Of a stretch of 56,691 bases of DNA, positions 46,817-55,688 are shown one piece after another. The notes beneath the pieces were generated by a model. It saw only the letters and a program-made list of their open reading frames with translations, was not told where the DNA came from and did not search any database. Positions within the stretch are counted from its first letter, which is position 1. Every line of letters begins with the position of its first letter. The DNA comes from Legionella sp. (GTDB taxonomy: Bacteria > Pseudomonadota > Gammaproteobacteria > Legionellales > Legionellaceae): positions 1 through 56,691 of the forward strand of contig JAUXWR010000502.1 of NCBI GenBank assembly GCA_030680075.1, read 5' to 3'. The translations under genes and the position numbers were made by a program.

Positions 46817-47569
46817 TTATGTGATACTCCGTCCCCCATCCACATTCAATACTTGGCCTGTAATAAAAGAATTGGAAACCAACGCCATTACAGCCTCAGC
46901 AATAAATAAAGGCTCACCATGTCGTTGTAACGGTGTTTTTGCAATAATTTGACGCTGAACCTCACCACTCAATGCATTATCCTCTTCAGGCCAGGCAATA
47001 GCGCCAGGTGCGACAGCGTTCACGCGCACTTCAGGCGCAAACTCGCGTGCCAGTGCTTTGGTTTGCATGAGTAATGCGGCTTTAGTCTGGCAATAAATAG
47101 CGTAATCTTTTAACGGTTTTTCCGCGTGAATATCAGTAATATTAATGATGCCACCCTTGCTTCTCGCCAACAACGAGAACGCGGCAAGACTTAAGGCAAA
47201 AGGTGCCTGCACATTAATAGTAAATAAGTCTTGCCACTCATCAATAATTAATTGCTTGCAATCAGTGCGTACAAATATAGCGGCATTATTAACTAATAAA
47301 TCAAGCCGCCCCGCCCAATTAGTTACCCCTTGTATCAATGTCACACCAATACCCGGCTTCCTCAAATCCCCTTGTAAAACACAGGCACTATCAGGACGCA
47401 TTTTATTCAACTCCCCCGCTAAAACCTTAGCCTCATTCAACGAATGATGGCAATGAAGAGCGACTCTAAACCCTGATTGGTGTAATTTCTTAGCAATAGC
47501 CGCTCCAATCCGCCGTGAAGCGCCGGTTACCAACGCGACTTTATCTGCTTGTGTGTTGTCATGAATCAA
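46817..47569 (-). CDS. Pteridine-reductase-like short-chain dehydrogenase
   Basis: SDR protein of 250 residues. VALVTGASRRIGAAIAKKLH has the TGxxRRIG variant of the nucleotide motif, which in this family favours pteridine reductases (FolM/PTR1 type). NNAAIF is next, and the catalytic Y-x-x-x-K is in YAIYCQTKAALLM. The end is NVDGGRSIT. Likely reduces dihydro-pterins or dihydrofolate with NADPH. The start is TTG at 47569 after GAGGAA, 31 bases from the divergent methyltransferase start. The pterin-synthase gene beyond it supports a pterin/folate role. Confidence 0.87.
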   Translation of the reverse strand: MIHDNTQADKVALVTGASRRIGAAIAKKLHQSGFRVALHCHHSLNEAKVLAGELNKMRPDSACVLQGDLRKPGIGVTLIQGVTNWAGRLDLLVNNAAIFVRTDCKQLIIDEWQDLFTINVQAPFALSLAAFSLLARSKGGIINITDIHAEKPLKDYAIYCQTKAALLMQTKALAREFAPEVRVNAVAPGAIAWPEEDNALSGEVQRQIIAKTPLQRHGEPLFIAEAVMALVSNSFITGQVLNVDGGRSIT

Positions 47570-47599
47570 GGTATTGTTCCTCGTTTTAATTTTGAAATT

Positions 47600-48715
47600 A
47601 TGACGAATTTATCCGCTATTGTCCGCCAACGTGCGCAACAAGAAAATGGCATTCCCTTCGTGGAATTTATGCAACTCGCCTTATATCATCCGGAATTTGG
47701 CTATTATAGCGCGGGGATGCAAAAATTTGGACGCCACGGGGATTTTACTACCGCACCCGAGTTAACACCGCTTTTTGGCCAAACTATCGCCAATCAATGC
47801 CAACAACTGCTTCCCTCTTTATCAAATCCGATACTATTTGAATTTGGCGCAGGATCAGGGCGCTTATGTGTCGATATATTAACTCATCTTGAGCGTTTAA
47901 ACGCTTTACCAACGGCCTATCATATTCTTGACGTTAGCAGTAATTTACGTCATCGGCAAATGGCGCTCGTACAAGAAGAAATCCCCCATTTGGCCGACCG
48001 GATTAAATGGCTTGACCAATGGCCAAAAGAGGCCTTTAACGGGATTATTATCGCCAATGAAGTGTTAGATGCAATGCCTGTGCATCGATTTTTACAAACT
48101 AAAGACGGGCTTTCTGAAAGCTATATTACGCTCAACACGAAAGGTGAGCTTGCGGAAGTTTTTAGACTCTGCACTAATGCTTTGTTAAGCACTTACGTGC
48201 AAGATGCCCTACCTCCTGATTTATATCCTTATCAATCAGAGGCGAATCTCTTTATCAATGGCTGGATTGCCGAGTGCTATAACATGCTGCATGAAGGTGC
48301 CATGATTCTTATAGATTACGGCTTTCCAAGGCATGAATTTTATCATCCAGACCGTAATCAAGGCACACTTATGTGCCATCATCGCCATCTTGCCCATAGT
48401 AACCCGCTACTGCATCTTGGTGAACAGGATATCACGGCACATGTTGATTTCACCCAGGTAGCAGAAGCTGCTGATGCGGTGGGGTTTCAAGTGAGCGGTT
48501 ATACCAATCAAGCGGCTTTTTTGCTCGCTAATGGTCTGTTAAGCTTATTGGATAATATTTCTGACAATGTCGCACGCACCAAGGCATCTCAAGCTGTTAA
48601 ACAATTGATTCAACCGAATGAAATGGGTGAATTATTTAAAGTGATTGCCTTGACTAAAAATCTGGATCTGGATTTAGCGGGCTTTCAATTACACGATAAA
48701 CGAGTGAGTTTATAA
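47600..48715 (+). CDS. MidA/NDUFAF7-family SAM methyltransferase
   Basis: 371 residues beginning MTNLSAIVRQRAQQENGIPF. YHPEFGYYSAG and GDFTTAPELTPLFGQTIA are the family signature, and ILFEFGAGSGRLCVDIL is the SAM-binding loop. In mitochondria the family (NDUFAF7) methylates an arginine of complex I; bacterial targets are unknown. The ATG at 47600 is chosen; the frame extends to an ATG at 47561, overlapping the divergent gene. The next gene starts directly at its stop codon, so an operon with the pterin synthase and priA is likely. Confidence 0.88.
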   Translation: MTNLSAIVRQRAQQENGIPFVEFMQLALYHPEFGYYSAGMQKFGRHGDFTTAPELTPLFGQTIANQCQQLLPSLSNPILFEFGAGSGRLCVDILTHLERLNALPTAYHILDVSSNLRHRQMALVQEEIPHLADRIKWLDQWPKEAFNGIIIANEVLDAMPVHRFLQTKDGLSESYITLNTKGELAEVFRLCTNALLSTYVQDALPPDLYPYQSEANLFINGWIAECYNMLHEGAMILIDYGFPRHEFYHPDRNQGTLMCHHRHLAHSNPLLHLGEQDITAHVDFTQVAEAADAVGFQVSGYTNQAAFLLANGLLSLLDNISDNVARTKASQAVKQLIQPNEMGELFKVIALTKNLDLDLAGFQLHDKRVSL

Positions 48716-49207
48716 ATGAGCAAATATTTGACCACGGTCGAGCTGCAAAAAGAATCGATGAAATTTTCTGCAGGCCACACCACTATTTTTTCCGCCACCG
48801 AACGTGAACCGTTACATGGCCACATGTATGGCGTTTATTTAGCGCTCACCACCTGGGTAGAAGATAATGGGATGACCTTTGATTACCGCTATTACAAAGA
48901 ACGGGTTCATAAATTATGCCGTTTTTTAAATCAGACCTTCTTAATGCCGCAATTTTCGCCTTTCTTACAGTTCGCAGAAGATGACGAGTATTATTATTTC
49001 ACCTTCAATAACAAGAAAATCCCTTTTTTGAAAGAAGATGTAACGCTCATGCCGCTATCCAATATTACTGTCGAAGAGTTATCGCGCTGGTTTGTAGCAG
49101 AGCTCATCAAAGATAATGATGAATTATTAAAACACCGCATTGAAAAGGTAGTCGTTAAAGTATTTTCCGCCCCCGGGCAATCAGCCAGTCACGAATGGCA
49201 CCGTTAG
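48716..49207 (+). CDS. 6-pyruvoyltetrahydropterin synthase family, Glu type (PTPS-III-like)
   Basis: 163 residues. FSAGHTTIFS supplies the first zinc histidine and REPLHGHMYGV the other two (HGH). Canonical PTPS/QueD enzymes have a catalytic Cys four residues before HGH; here that position is Arg and the next is Glu (R-E-x-L-H-G-H). This is the pattern of PTPS-III, described in Plasmodium and some bacteria as a bypass of dihydroneopterin aldolase (FolB) that yields 6-hydroxymethyl-dihydropterin. It starts immediately at the stop of the preceding gene. A pteridine reductase lies nearby, which supports a folate/pterin role. Confidence 0.85.
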   Translation: MSKYLTTVELQKESMKFSAGHTTIFSATEREPLHGHMYGVYLALTTWVEDNGMTFDYRYYKERVHKLCRFLNQTFLMPQFSPFLQFAEDDEYYYFTFNNKKIPFLKEDVTLMPLSNITVEELSRWFVAELIKDNDELLKHRIEKVVVKVFSAPGQSASHEWHR

Positions 49208-51385
49208 ATGTCGGAGAATACCGTCGTTAAAGTGTGTATACCGCACACTAATCGCGATTTTTTTGATTATACAACCAATGAAAGACTGCTGATCGGCTCG
49301 CGAGTATGGGTGCCTTTTCGACGGCAAAATCGCTTAGGCGTGGTGGTCGGAATTGGAGCGTCTGAAAATAATCTCACGCTAAAACCTGTCGGAGAGATTA
49401 TTGATAAAGAAGCGTTATTATCAGAAGCTACATTAAACTTGTGTCAATGGATTAGCCGCTACTATCAATCGCCTTTGTCGGAAGTCATCCCCCTGGCGCT
49501 GCCTAAAAAATTACGTGAAGGCGCACCGGCATCCTTGCCATTGAGCGACTATTATCAATTAGCGATGTCAGCAGTTAAAGCCCACGAATTAATCAACAAA
49601 AGAGCCGTAAAACAACATGCTTTGCTTGATTTTCTTAAGGATTTTTCAAGACCAATCGCCAAAAAAACACTAACCGGAGCAGGATTTACCACCGCTCATT
49701 GCGCAAGTCTTGAAGGCTTGCAAATTATCAAGAAGACCCAACAGGTTGATTTACCCGATTACAGCAGCCCAGGCGGCAGCCCTCCCCTGGTATTAAATGA
49801 AGAGCAGGCTCTGGCGGTAGAATCTATCAGGCAACATTTGCATGCCTATCATTGTTTTTTACTACAGGGAGTTACCGGAAGTGGCAAAACGGAGGTGTAT
49901 TTACAAGTCATCTCGGAAGTTTTGGCACGAGAAAAACAAGTATTGATTCTTGTTCCGGAAATTGGGCTAACGCCGCAATTACTGGCGCGTTTTAGTGCGC
50001 GATTTAGCGAGCCAATGGTGGTTATTCACTCTAATCTCAATGAAACCCAGCGAGCTACGGCCTGGCAGGCGGCCAATACTAATCGGGTAAAGCTTGTCAT
50101 CGGGACACGTTCAGCGATTTTCACGCCTCTGCCTAATCTTGGTTTAATTGTTATTGACGAAGAACATGATTCGTCACTCAAACAAATGGAGGGCGTACGT
50201 TACTCGGCTCGCGACTCAGCACTTATGCGGGCGCATATTGCCAATATTCCCATTATTTTAGGCTCTGCCACGCCAAGCCTTGAGAGTGTGCATAATTGTA
50301 ATTTACAAAAATATACCTTATTGCGCCTCAATAATAAGGCCATGAAAAGCGCGCCCCTCCATTATCAGCTGATTGATTTACGCAACCACACTCTGCATGA
50401 GGGCATTGCGTCACCTACCTTGCACATCATTAATGATCACTTGAAAAATGGCAATCAAGTACTGGTGTTCATAAACCGCCGCGGGTTTGCTCCGGTTTTG
50501 CTCTGTCATGCCTGCGGGTTTATGGTCGATTGCCGTGCCTGCGATAGCCACTTGACCATGCACCGCCAGAGTCATCGCCTGATTTGCCACCATTGCGGCT
50601 TGACGCAGCCCATCCCTTCAACCTGTAAAAAATGCAATGGCAAGGAACTAATACCCATTGGTTCAGGCACGCAACGAATTTATGATTACCTTGAGCGCGA
50701 ATTTCCTGATACTGAAATTTTGCGAATTGACCGGGATGTAGTGCGGAAAAAAGATGAACTAAATACTCGGCTTGACCTCATTAATGACGGGCAGGTACAG
50801 CTTATTGTTGGTACTCAAATGTTGGCAAAAGGCCATCACTTCCCGAGGTTAACACTCGTCGTAGTAGTTGATGCGGATTGCGGTTTTTACAATCAGGACT
50901 TTCGCGCGCTTGAGCAATTAGGGCAACTATTAACACAAGTTGCGGGGCGCGCCGGGCGTGCTGAGTTCCCGGGTCAGGTAATCATTCAAACGCATTTACC
51001 TCATCATCCTTTATTAAATCTGCTTATTCAGGAAGGCTATGATGCCTTTGCTAAAGCGCTATTAAGCACTCGCGAGCAAGCAGCTCTGCCGCCCTACCAT
51101 TATTTGGCAGTTATTCGTGCTCAAGATTCGCAAAGCCACAAAGTCATGCAACTATTGCAATTAATAAAAAACTATCTAGGCTCTCATCCCGTTCAGGTTT
51201 TGGGCCCAGCTCCGGCACCACTTGCACGAAAGGCAAATCAATATCGGATGCAATTATTACTGAAAGCACCGACGCGCCGAGCGCTACAACATACATTGAC
51301 GGTGATGCGTGAGTGGTTAACAATGACGAAACAAACATTGGGCGTTCGCTGGAATGTGGACGTTGATCCTCAGGATTTATCATGA
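49208..51385 (+). CDS. priA: Primosomal replication helicase PriA
   Basis: 3'-5' DNA helicase that restarts stalled forks. It has the N-terminal DNA-binding domain starting KVCIPHTNRDFFDY, Walker A GVTGSGKTEVYL, DEEHDSSLKQ (helicase motif II), and the zinc module with eight cysteines from LLCHACGFMVDC to STCKKCNG. It ends with GTQMLAKGHHFPRL and LTQVAGRAGRAE. 725 residues is standard. The ATG is the base after the preceding stop codon. Confidence 0.98.
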   Translation: MSENTVVKVCIPHTNRDFFDYTTNERLLIGSRVWVPFRRQNRLGVVVGIGASENNLTLKPVGEIIDKEALLSEATLNLCQWISRYYQSPLSEVIPLALPKKLREGAPASLPLSDYYQLAMSAVKAHELINKRAVKQHALLDFLKDFSRPIAKKTLTGAGFTTAHCASLEGLQIIKKTQQVDLPDYSSPGGSPPLVLNEEQALAVESIRQHLHAYHCFLLQGVTGSGKTEVYLQVISEVLAREKQVLILVPEIGLTPQLLARFSARFSEPMVVIHSNLNETQRATAWQAANTNRVKLVIGTRSAIFTPLPNLGLIVIDEEHDSSLKQMEGVRYSARDSALMRAHIANIPIILGSATPSLESVHNCNLQKYTLLRLNNKAMKSAPLHYQLIDLRNHTLHEGIASPTLHIINDHLKNGNQVLVFINRRGFAPVLLCHACGFMVDCRACDSHLTMHRQSHRLICHHCGLTQPIPSTCKKCNGKELIPIGSGTQRIYDYLEREFPDTEILRIDRDVVRKKDELNTRLDLINDGQVQLIVGTQMLAKGHHFPRLTLVVVVDADCGFYNQDFRALEQLGQLLTQVAGRAGRAEFPGQVIIQTHLPHHPLLNLLIQEGYDAFAKALLSTREQAALPPYHYLAVIRAQDSQSHKVMQLLQLIKNYLGSHPVQVLGPAPAPLARKANQYRMQLLLKAPTRRALQHTLTVMREWLTMTKQTLGVRWNVDVDPQDLS

Positions 51386-51777
51386 CACTAAAAAAACTGG
51401 CTATTCATCAGAAAATTTTTGCTATTGAATGGGGGCAGATGGATGCCTTGGGTCATGTGAACAATGCACGTTACTTTGATTATTTTCAGGAAGCACGTAT
51501 CGAATGGCTGGCCAGTTTGCAAGTGAATTTGCGAGAAGGCGCGGGGCCTGTCATTGTGCATACAGCGTGCACTTTTTTAAAGCCGGTTATTTACCCTGCA
51601 ACGTTAACCCTCAATAGCAGCATCCATAGTATAGGACGCTCAAGTTTTGTCATTGATCATGAGTTATTTCAAGATGAGCAGCTAATGGCAGAAGGGAGCT
51701 GTAAAATTGTGTGGGTGGATTATTCACGCAGTAAATCAATCTCTTTACCGGACAAAATTCGCCATTTATTTCAGTGA
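51382..51777 (+). CDS. YbgC-like hotdog thioesterase
   Basis: Acyl-CoA thioesterase of 131 residues. EWGQMDALGHVNNARYFDYF is the 4-hydroxybenzoyl-CoA thioesterase/YbgC signature with the catalytic Asp. The ATG overlaps the priA stop as ATGA, so it is translationally coupled. Substrate unknown. It ends the plus-strand operon. Confidence 0.9.
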   Translation: MTLKKLAIHQKIFAIEWGQMDALGHVNNARYFDYFQEARIEWLASLQVNLREGAGPVIVHTACTFLKPVIYPATLTLNSSIHSIGRSSFVIDHELFQDEQLMAEGSCKIVWVDYSRSKSISLPDKIRHLFQ

Positions 51778-51844
51778 TTCGAACCGGTTGTGTCCTGGCT
51801 TTCATTTGCATACAATGCCTGTTCGATTTCTTTGAAAGGATGTA

Positions 51845-52237
51845 ATGAATATGAAAAAGGCTCTATTATTAGTACTTGCTTGTGGTTTAAGTTTAAACGC
51901 GAACGCTGACCAAAAACTTTGCGGGTATAAAGATTTCTTTCATTTAAGCGACACCACTCACCCTGGCATCTTCATTATGAGTGCCAACAGTAATAGCGAT
52001 ATTAACATCCAAGTCGTTGGTCCAAAAAGTTTCGAATTACGGGATACGGTGCAATGCCATACTGGTTATGCGCACGTTACTGTTGCTTATGATGCCTATA
52101 ATTGGTGTGTTGTTGATATTAAAGACGGTCCTTTTATGCCTCATCCTACGATAAGCGCTTCTTGCATGGGTCTTGTGTATGAAGGAATGACTTATGATGG
52201 GTTTAATTCTTACTCTTATTCATTGAATTTTGCTTGA
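51845..52237 (+). CDS. Small secreted cysteine-containing protein
   Basis: 130 residues with a clear signal peptide (MKKALLLVLACGLSLNANA, cleaved before DQKLC). The mature protein has four cysteines (KLCGYK, VQCHTG, NWCVVD, ASCMGL) that could make two disulfides, and is Asn/Ser/Tyr rich. No family recognised. AAAGGA precedes two in-frame ATGs, at 51845 and 51851; either is possible. A periplasmic or type II secreted product is likely. Confidence 0.75.
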   Translation: MNMKKALLLVLACGLSLNANADQKLCGYKDFFHLSDTTHPGIFIMSANSNSDINIQVVGPKSFELRDTVQCHTGYAHVTVAYDAYNWCVVDIKDGPFMPHPTISASCMGLVYEGMTYDGFNSYSYSLNFA

Positions 52238-52242
52238 TAGCT

Positions 52243-52278
52243 AACTCCCGTCTCTTTAACAATCAAGAGATGGGAGTT
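52243..52278 (+). terminator. Hairpin after the small secreted protein
   Basis: AACTCCCGTCTCTT pairs with AAGAGATGGGAGTT (one G-T), starting six bases after the stop codon. There is no T-run, so it is a terminator-like hairpin of uncertain efficiency. Confidence 0.45.
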
Positions 52279-52286
52279 CCGAAAAG

Positions 52287-52401
52287 GAAGTAAGGCTGGG
52301 TAAACCGGCTTGTAAAACACGCTTTTCGCCATCCATGGCCGCTCTCGAAAAACATCCTGTTTTTCAAAGGTTTTACAAGCCGGTTTACCCATCCTTACTT
52401 C
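52287..52401. repeat. Long inverted repeat (32-bp arms)
   Basis: Left arm 52287-52318 and right arm 52370-52401 are complementary over 32 bases with one mismatch (GTAAGGCTGGG versus GTAAGGATGGG in the complement). The 51-base loop contains a second small hairpin, GAAAAACATCCTGTTTTTC. It is in the gene-free stretch 52238-53015. No other copy is visible in this window. Confidence 0.8.
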
Positions 52402-52454
52402 TTGACCTTCAAACTGAACTGATAGAGCAAAAAGAGACAAAATCATACAACTAT

Positions 52455-52875
52455 GGTCTGTTGACAATTCACAGCTCACCTACGTGCCGCGGCTTGTCCG
52501 CGGCATCCAGTAAATCTCAATCATTGGCAAATTTCTTCATACCATCGATTAAATTGTTGATAAATTGAATTCCAGCATCCAAAAAAATTTGCTGATAGGT
52601 CTCGCCAAGACAGCCCACATCGCCTCAACCATCATACTAAGATTAGGTTTGTCATCAATTCCATGCTGTAACATGTTCTTCCTTAGCTTGAACCATTGCT
52701 CATCATTAAGCATTACTAAGCATTGCAAACTCGTTTTATACTTTGTGTCAGAACCGATATATGAGTTTGCTCCTATTAATCCATAGATTAACAAGAACTT
52801 ATGTTAATTTGACCATCTACTGGATGCCGCGGACAAGCCGCGGCACGTAGGTGAGCTATGAATTGTCAACAGGCC
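52455..52875. mobile_element. Inverted-repeat-flanked IS remnant
   Basis: 58-bp inverted repeats at 52455-52512 and 52818-52875 match with two mismatches. Each contains GCCGCGGCTTGTCCGCGGC, itself a hairpin. Between them lie about 300 bases with the start of a transposase gene. The repeats are too long and too palindromic for ordinary IS ends, so these may be two dispersed-repeat copies flanking a dead IS rather than the IS termini. Confidence 0.6.
52549..52794 (-). pseudogene. IS5-family transposase N-terminal fragment
   Basis: The reading MLNDEQWFKLRKNMLQHGID and DKPNLSMMVEAM matches the start of IS5-type transposases (DUF4096-like domain, normally followed by a cysteine/arginine-rich GCPWRDLP segment). 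After VEAM the frame slips, and the expected continuation appears only in another frame as GCLGETYQQIF. The fragment stops after ~80 codons, so it is inactive. The remaining transposase catalytic domain is absent. Confidence 0.65.
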
Positions 52876-52944
52876 CTAATTGAGTGTAGAGTTTTTATTG
52901 TTTATGTTTACACGAGGACTTGAAGCTCAGCCGGTCTTGGTGTG

Positions 52945-52992
52945 TGCTTCGAGACGAGGTTACCACCCCTCCTCAGCATGAACGGCTCTGAG
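52945..52992. repeat. Dispersed repeat, family E (second copy)
   Basis: CTTCGAGACGAGGTTACCAC followed by CCTCCTCAGCATGA and ACGGCTCTGAGG. It matches the shorter copy at 18459-18498 and resembles a repeat motif common in several bacterial groups. Confidence 0.55.
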
Positions 52993-53015
52993 GTAGATTA
53001 ACACACCGAGAAATC

Positions 53016-53180
53016 TCAGATTTTGTTCAACATAGCCTGATGCGTACAATTCTCACATAATACATTTTCTTGTGGGTTTTCATCTTCTTCAGGCAAGGTC
53101 TCATTGCCTGCTTCCAAAGCATCGGTGTCTTCTATTTCAATTCTTGCGCCACAGTTATCACATATTTGCACTTGACTCAT
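53016..53180 (-). CDS. Zinc-ribbon-like small protein (54 aa)
   Basis: Reads MSQVQICDNCGARIEIEDTD at the start and NVLCENCTHQAMLNKI at the end. Two CxxC pairs (CDNC and CENC) separated by an acidic loop form a likely zinc ribbon. It begins at ATG 53180, 129 bases upstream of cbpA and divergent from it. It is too short for routine ORF calling, but the paired cysteines and clean frame support it. Function unknown. Confidence 0.65.
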   Translation of the reverse strand: MSQVQICDNCGARIEIEDTDALEAGNETLPEEDENPQENVLCENCTHQAMLNKI

Positions 53181-53309
53181 CAGAATTCCTTTCTACAATT
53201 TTCTATAAACTGTATTACATAAATTCCAAAACAACCAATTTTAACGAAAAATTGACAAAAATCATCTCTGTACCTCAAAATTCAATTACAACGTTTAAAA
53301 AGACACGAT

Positions 53310-54230
53310 ATGGAATATAAAGATTATTACAAAGTAATGGGCCTTGAAAAAAACGCAAGTCAGGAAGAGATAAAACGAACCTATCGAAAACTTGCGCGTA
53401 AATATCACCCCGATGTCAGCAAAGAAGCAAATGCCGAGAACAAATTTAAAGAAGTGGGTGAAGCCTACGAGGTGCTGAAAGATCCCGAGAAACGCAAAAA
53501 ATACGACCAATATGGCCAATATTGGCAAGAGCCTTCGCAAAGACCTCAACAACAGCAACACTATTCACAAGATTATGACTCGAGTACAGCCGCTGACTTT
53601 GAAGAGTTTCTTAGCAGTATTTTCAGGCAACGCCAACAGCAAGAACATTCATTTCATGAAAAAGGACAAGATATTCACGCAAGACTTGCCATAAGCCTTG
53701 AAGACAGCTTCAATGGGACTGAAAAAACCCTGCAATTACAACTCCCGGTTATGACTAACTATGGCCAAATGGATTATCAACAAAAGGCCATAAAAGTAAA
53801 AATTCCGAAAGGCATTGGCGATAATCAGCAAATTCGCCTGAAAGGCCAGGGAAGTACCAGCCCAAACGGCGGTCGAGCTGGCGATTTATACATTGAAATC
53901 ACAATTACCCCCCATCCCTGGTTTGTTCTGCAGAAAAAAGACATCTATCTGGAATTACCCATAAGCCCCTGGGAAGCAGCATTGGGCGCGACCGTACAAG
54001 TACCGACTCTTGCAGGCGCTGTAAAATTAAAAATCCCCAAGCTATCTCAATGTGGCAAACAACTACGCCTTAAAGGACGAGGATTATCCGGTACACCGGC
54101 GGGCGATCAGATAGTTAACCTGAAGATAGTTATACCGACGGTTGAAAATGAGCAGGCGACGAAACTCTACGAAGAACTCGGCAAAACCCTCGATTTTAAT
54201 CCAAGGGAAAAATTAGGAGTTAGCAAATGA
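53310..54230 (+). CDS. cbpA: DnaJ-like co-chaperone CbpA
   Basis: 306 residues. The J domain at 4-69 includes [11 protein letters not shown] with the HPD motif that stimulates DnaK. A Gly-poor, Gln-rich linker follows, then two DnaJ C-terminal substrate domains ([30 protein letters not shown]). There is no zinc-finger domain, which separates CbpA from DnaJ. It acts in the cytosol/nucleoid. Its stop overlaps the cbpM start. Confidence 0.95.
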   Translation: MEYKDYYKVMGLEKNASQEEIKRTYRKLARKYHPDVSKEANAENKFKEVGEAYEVLKDPEKRKKYDQYGQYWQEPSQRPQQQQHYSQDYDSSTAADFEEFLSSIFRQRQQQEHSFHEKGQDIHARLAISLEDSFNGTEKTLQLQLPVMTNYGQMDYQQKAIKVKIPKGIGDNQQIRLKGQGSTSPNGGRAGDLYIEITITPHPWFVLQKKDIYLELPISPWEAALGATVQVPTLAGAVKLKIPKLSQCGKQLRLKGRGLSGTPAGDQIVNLKIVIPTVENEQATKLYEELGKTLDFNPREKLGVSK

Positions 54231-54526
54231 CAATCCATAAAAATAATCCCGCACCAACGGAAGAGTGGTTTTATTTGTCATTACGCGAAGTCACTTATAC
54301 CTTTGGGGTTTCTACTGAAACCATTATTGAAATTGTTAATGAGGGGATAGTGTCAGCCCAAAAAGACGACCAGGATGAGTTGCAGTTTGATAACGAAGCC
54401 TTTCGGCGCATTCATAAAGTATTGAGCTTGACTAAAGATTTAGGCGTTAATTTGGCAGGCGCGGGGCTTGCAATTGAGTTACTCGAAGAGATTGATCGTC
54501 TGCAGAAGTTGCTGCAGACGAAGTAA
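54227..54526 (+). CDS. cbpM: CbpA modulator CbpM
   Basis: 99 residues. [20 protein letters not shown] is a MerR-like helix-turn-helix, and the C-terminal helix is [19 protein letters not shown]. CbpM binds the CbpA J domain and inhibits it. The ATG overlaps the cbpA stop (ATGA), the usual cbpA-cbpM arrangement. Confidence 0.9.
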   Translation: MTIHKNNPAPTEEWFYLSLREVTYTFGVSTETIIEIVNEGIVSAQKDDQDELQFDNEAFRRIHKVLSLTKDLGVNLAGAGLAIELLEEIDRLQKLLQTK

Positions 54527-54549
54527 TCTCTAGCAAGTCTGTAATGGCT

Positions 54550-54816
54550 CTAACAACTCATAGACCACTCTCGATTTTGAACATAGGGAGTTTGTGGCTG
54601 GGAAGACTGGGCTAATTTTTGCATCGCGGACTTTTGAGCCTGCGAATATGGAGCGCCTAAATGAGCCAAAATTTTGTTTTCATCTTCAAGAAACCTTTTT
54701 AATGCGTCTATTCTTATACTCACATAAGGAATTTTATTAATTCTACTCAGCTCATCCATTCTCTCTTCATAATTGTACCCTTTCATTTTTTTAACGTCTG
54801 TGTAAAAAAAAGTCAT
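54550..54816 (-). CDS. Small hypothetical protein (88 aa)
   Basis: Unrecognised. GAGGAATG lies about seven bases before the ATG at 54816, which supports translation. Charged helical N-terminal half (EERMDELSRI, DALKRFLEDEN), then an Ala/Gln/Ser-rich segment. No signal peptide. It is convergent with cbpM and downstream of thyA on the same strand. Confidence 0.6.
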   Translation of the reverse strand: MTFFYTDVKKMKGYNYEERMDELSRINKIPYVSIRIDALKRFLEDENKILAHLGAPYSQAQKSAMQKLAQSSQPQTPYVQNREWSMSC

Positions 54817-54893
54817 AATTCATTCCTCATAAAAAAACGACATCATGACATATATTAAATCTATTTGCAATAATTTTGTTCATAATTTATTAT

Positions 54894-55688
54894 TTAAACC
54901 GCAATAGGTGCTTTAATCGCAGGATGCGATTGATAATTGCAAAATTCAAAATCTTCAAACTTATACTCAAAAATGGAAGCCGGTTTATTTTTAATAACTA
55001 GTTGTGGCAAAGCTAGAGGCGCTCGAGATATTTGAGTACGTGCCTGTTCCAAATGATTGGTATAAAGGTGACAATCACCGCCAGTCCAGACAAAGTCACC
55101 AACCTCAAGATTACACTGAGCTGCCACCATGTGCGTTAATAAAGCATAAGAAGCAATATTAAAAGGCACGCCTAAAAAAACATCGGCCGAGCGCTGATAC
55201 AATTGACACGATAACTTACCGTTAGCGACATAAAACTGAAACAAAGCATGGCAAGGCATCAGCGCCATTTTATCCAGCTCACCCACATTCCAGGCGCTCA
55301 CGATAAGGCGACGTGAGTCAGGATTGGTTTTTATTTGCTGCAAAACATCCGTTAACTGGTCAATACTGCGGCCATCAGGAGTAGGCCAATTACGCCATTG
55401 ACGGCCATACACAGGACCCAACTCGCCATTACTGTCCGCCCATTCGTTCCAAATGCTCACCCCATTTTCATTTAAGTAGGCAATATTGGTGTCCCCTTTT
55501 AAGAACCACAATAATTCATGCACAATACTTCGAATATGAAGCTTTTTGGTGGTGACCAAAGGGAAGCCTTCTTGCAGGTTGAAACGCATCTGATAACCGA
55601 ATACGGATAGAGTGCCGGTACCGGTGCGATCGGACTTTTCAACGCCTTGTTGTAAAATGTGCTTTAAGAACTCTAAATATGTTTGCAT
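54894..55688 (-). CDS. thyA: Thymidylate synthase
   Basis: Makes dTMP from dUMP with methylene-tetrahydrofolate. 264 residues starting [31 protein letters not shown], with [14 protein letters not shown] containing the catalytic Cys, then [28 protein letters not shown], the family signature. The start lies 16 bases inside the end of lgt (overlapping genes), so it is co-transcribed with lgt. It depends on the folate pool made by the pterin genes of the window, a functional link rather than an operon. Confidence 0.98.
   Translation of the reverse strand: MQTYLEFLKHILQQGVEKSDRTGTGTLSVFGYQMRFNLQEGFPLVTTKKLHIRSIVHELLWFLKGDTNIAYLNENGVSIWNEWADSNGELGPVYGRQWRNWPTPDGRSIDQLTDVLQQIKTNPDSRRLIVSAWNVGELDKMALMPCHALFQFYVANGKLSCQLYQRSADVFLGVPFNIASYALLTHMVAAQCNLEVGDFVWTGGDCHLYTNHLEQARTQISRAPLALPQLVIKNKPASIFEYKFEDFEFCNYQSHPAIKAPIAV

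Noticed and set aside
52335..52568. 77-codon plus-strand frame
   Set aside because: Crosses the right arm of the long inverted repeat and the left arm of the 58-bp repeat; no homologous look.
53072..53320. 82-codon plus-strand frame before cbpA
   Set aside because: Antisense to the zinc-ribbon gene; hydrophobic/His composition without a start signal.
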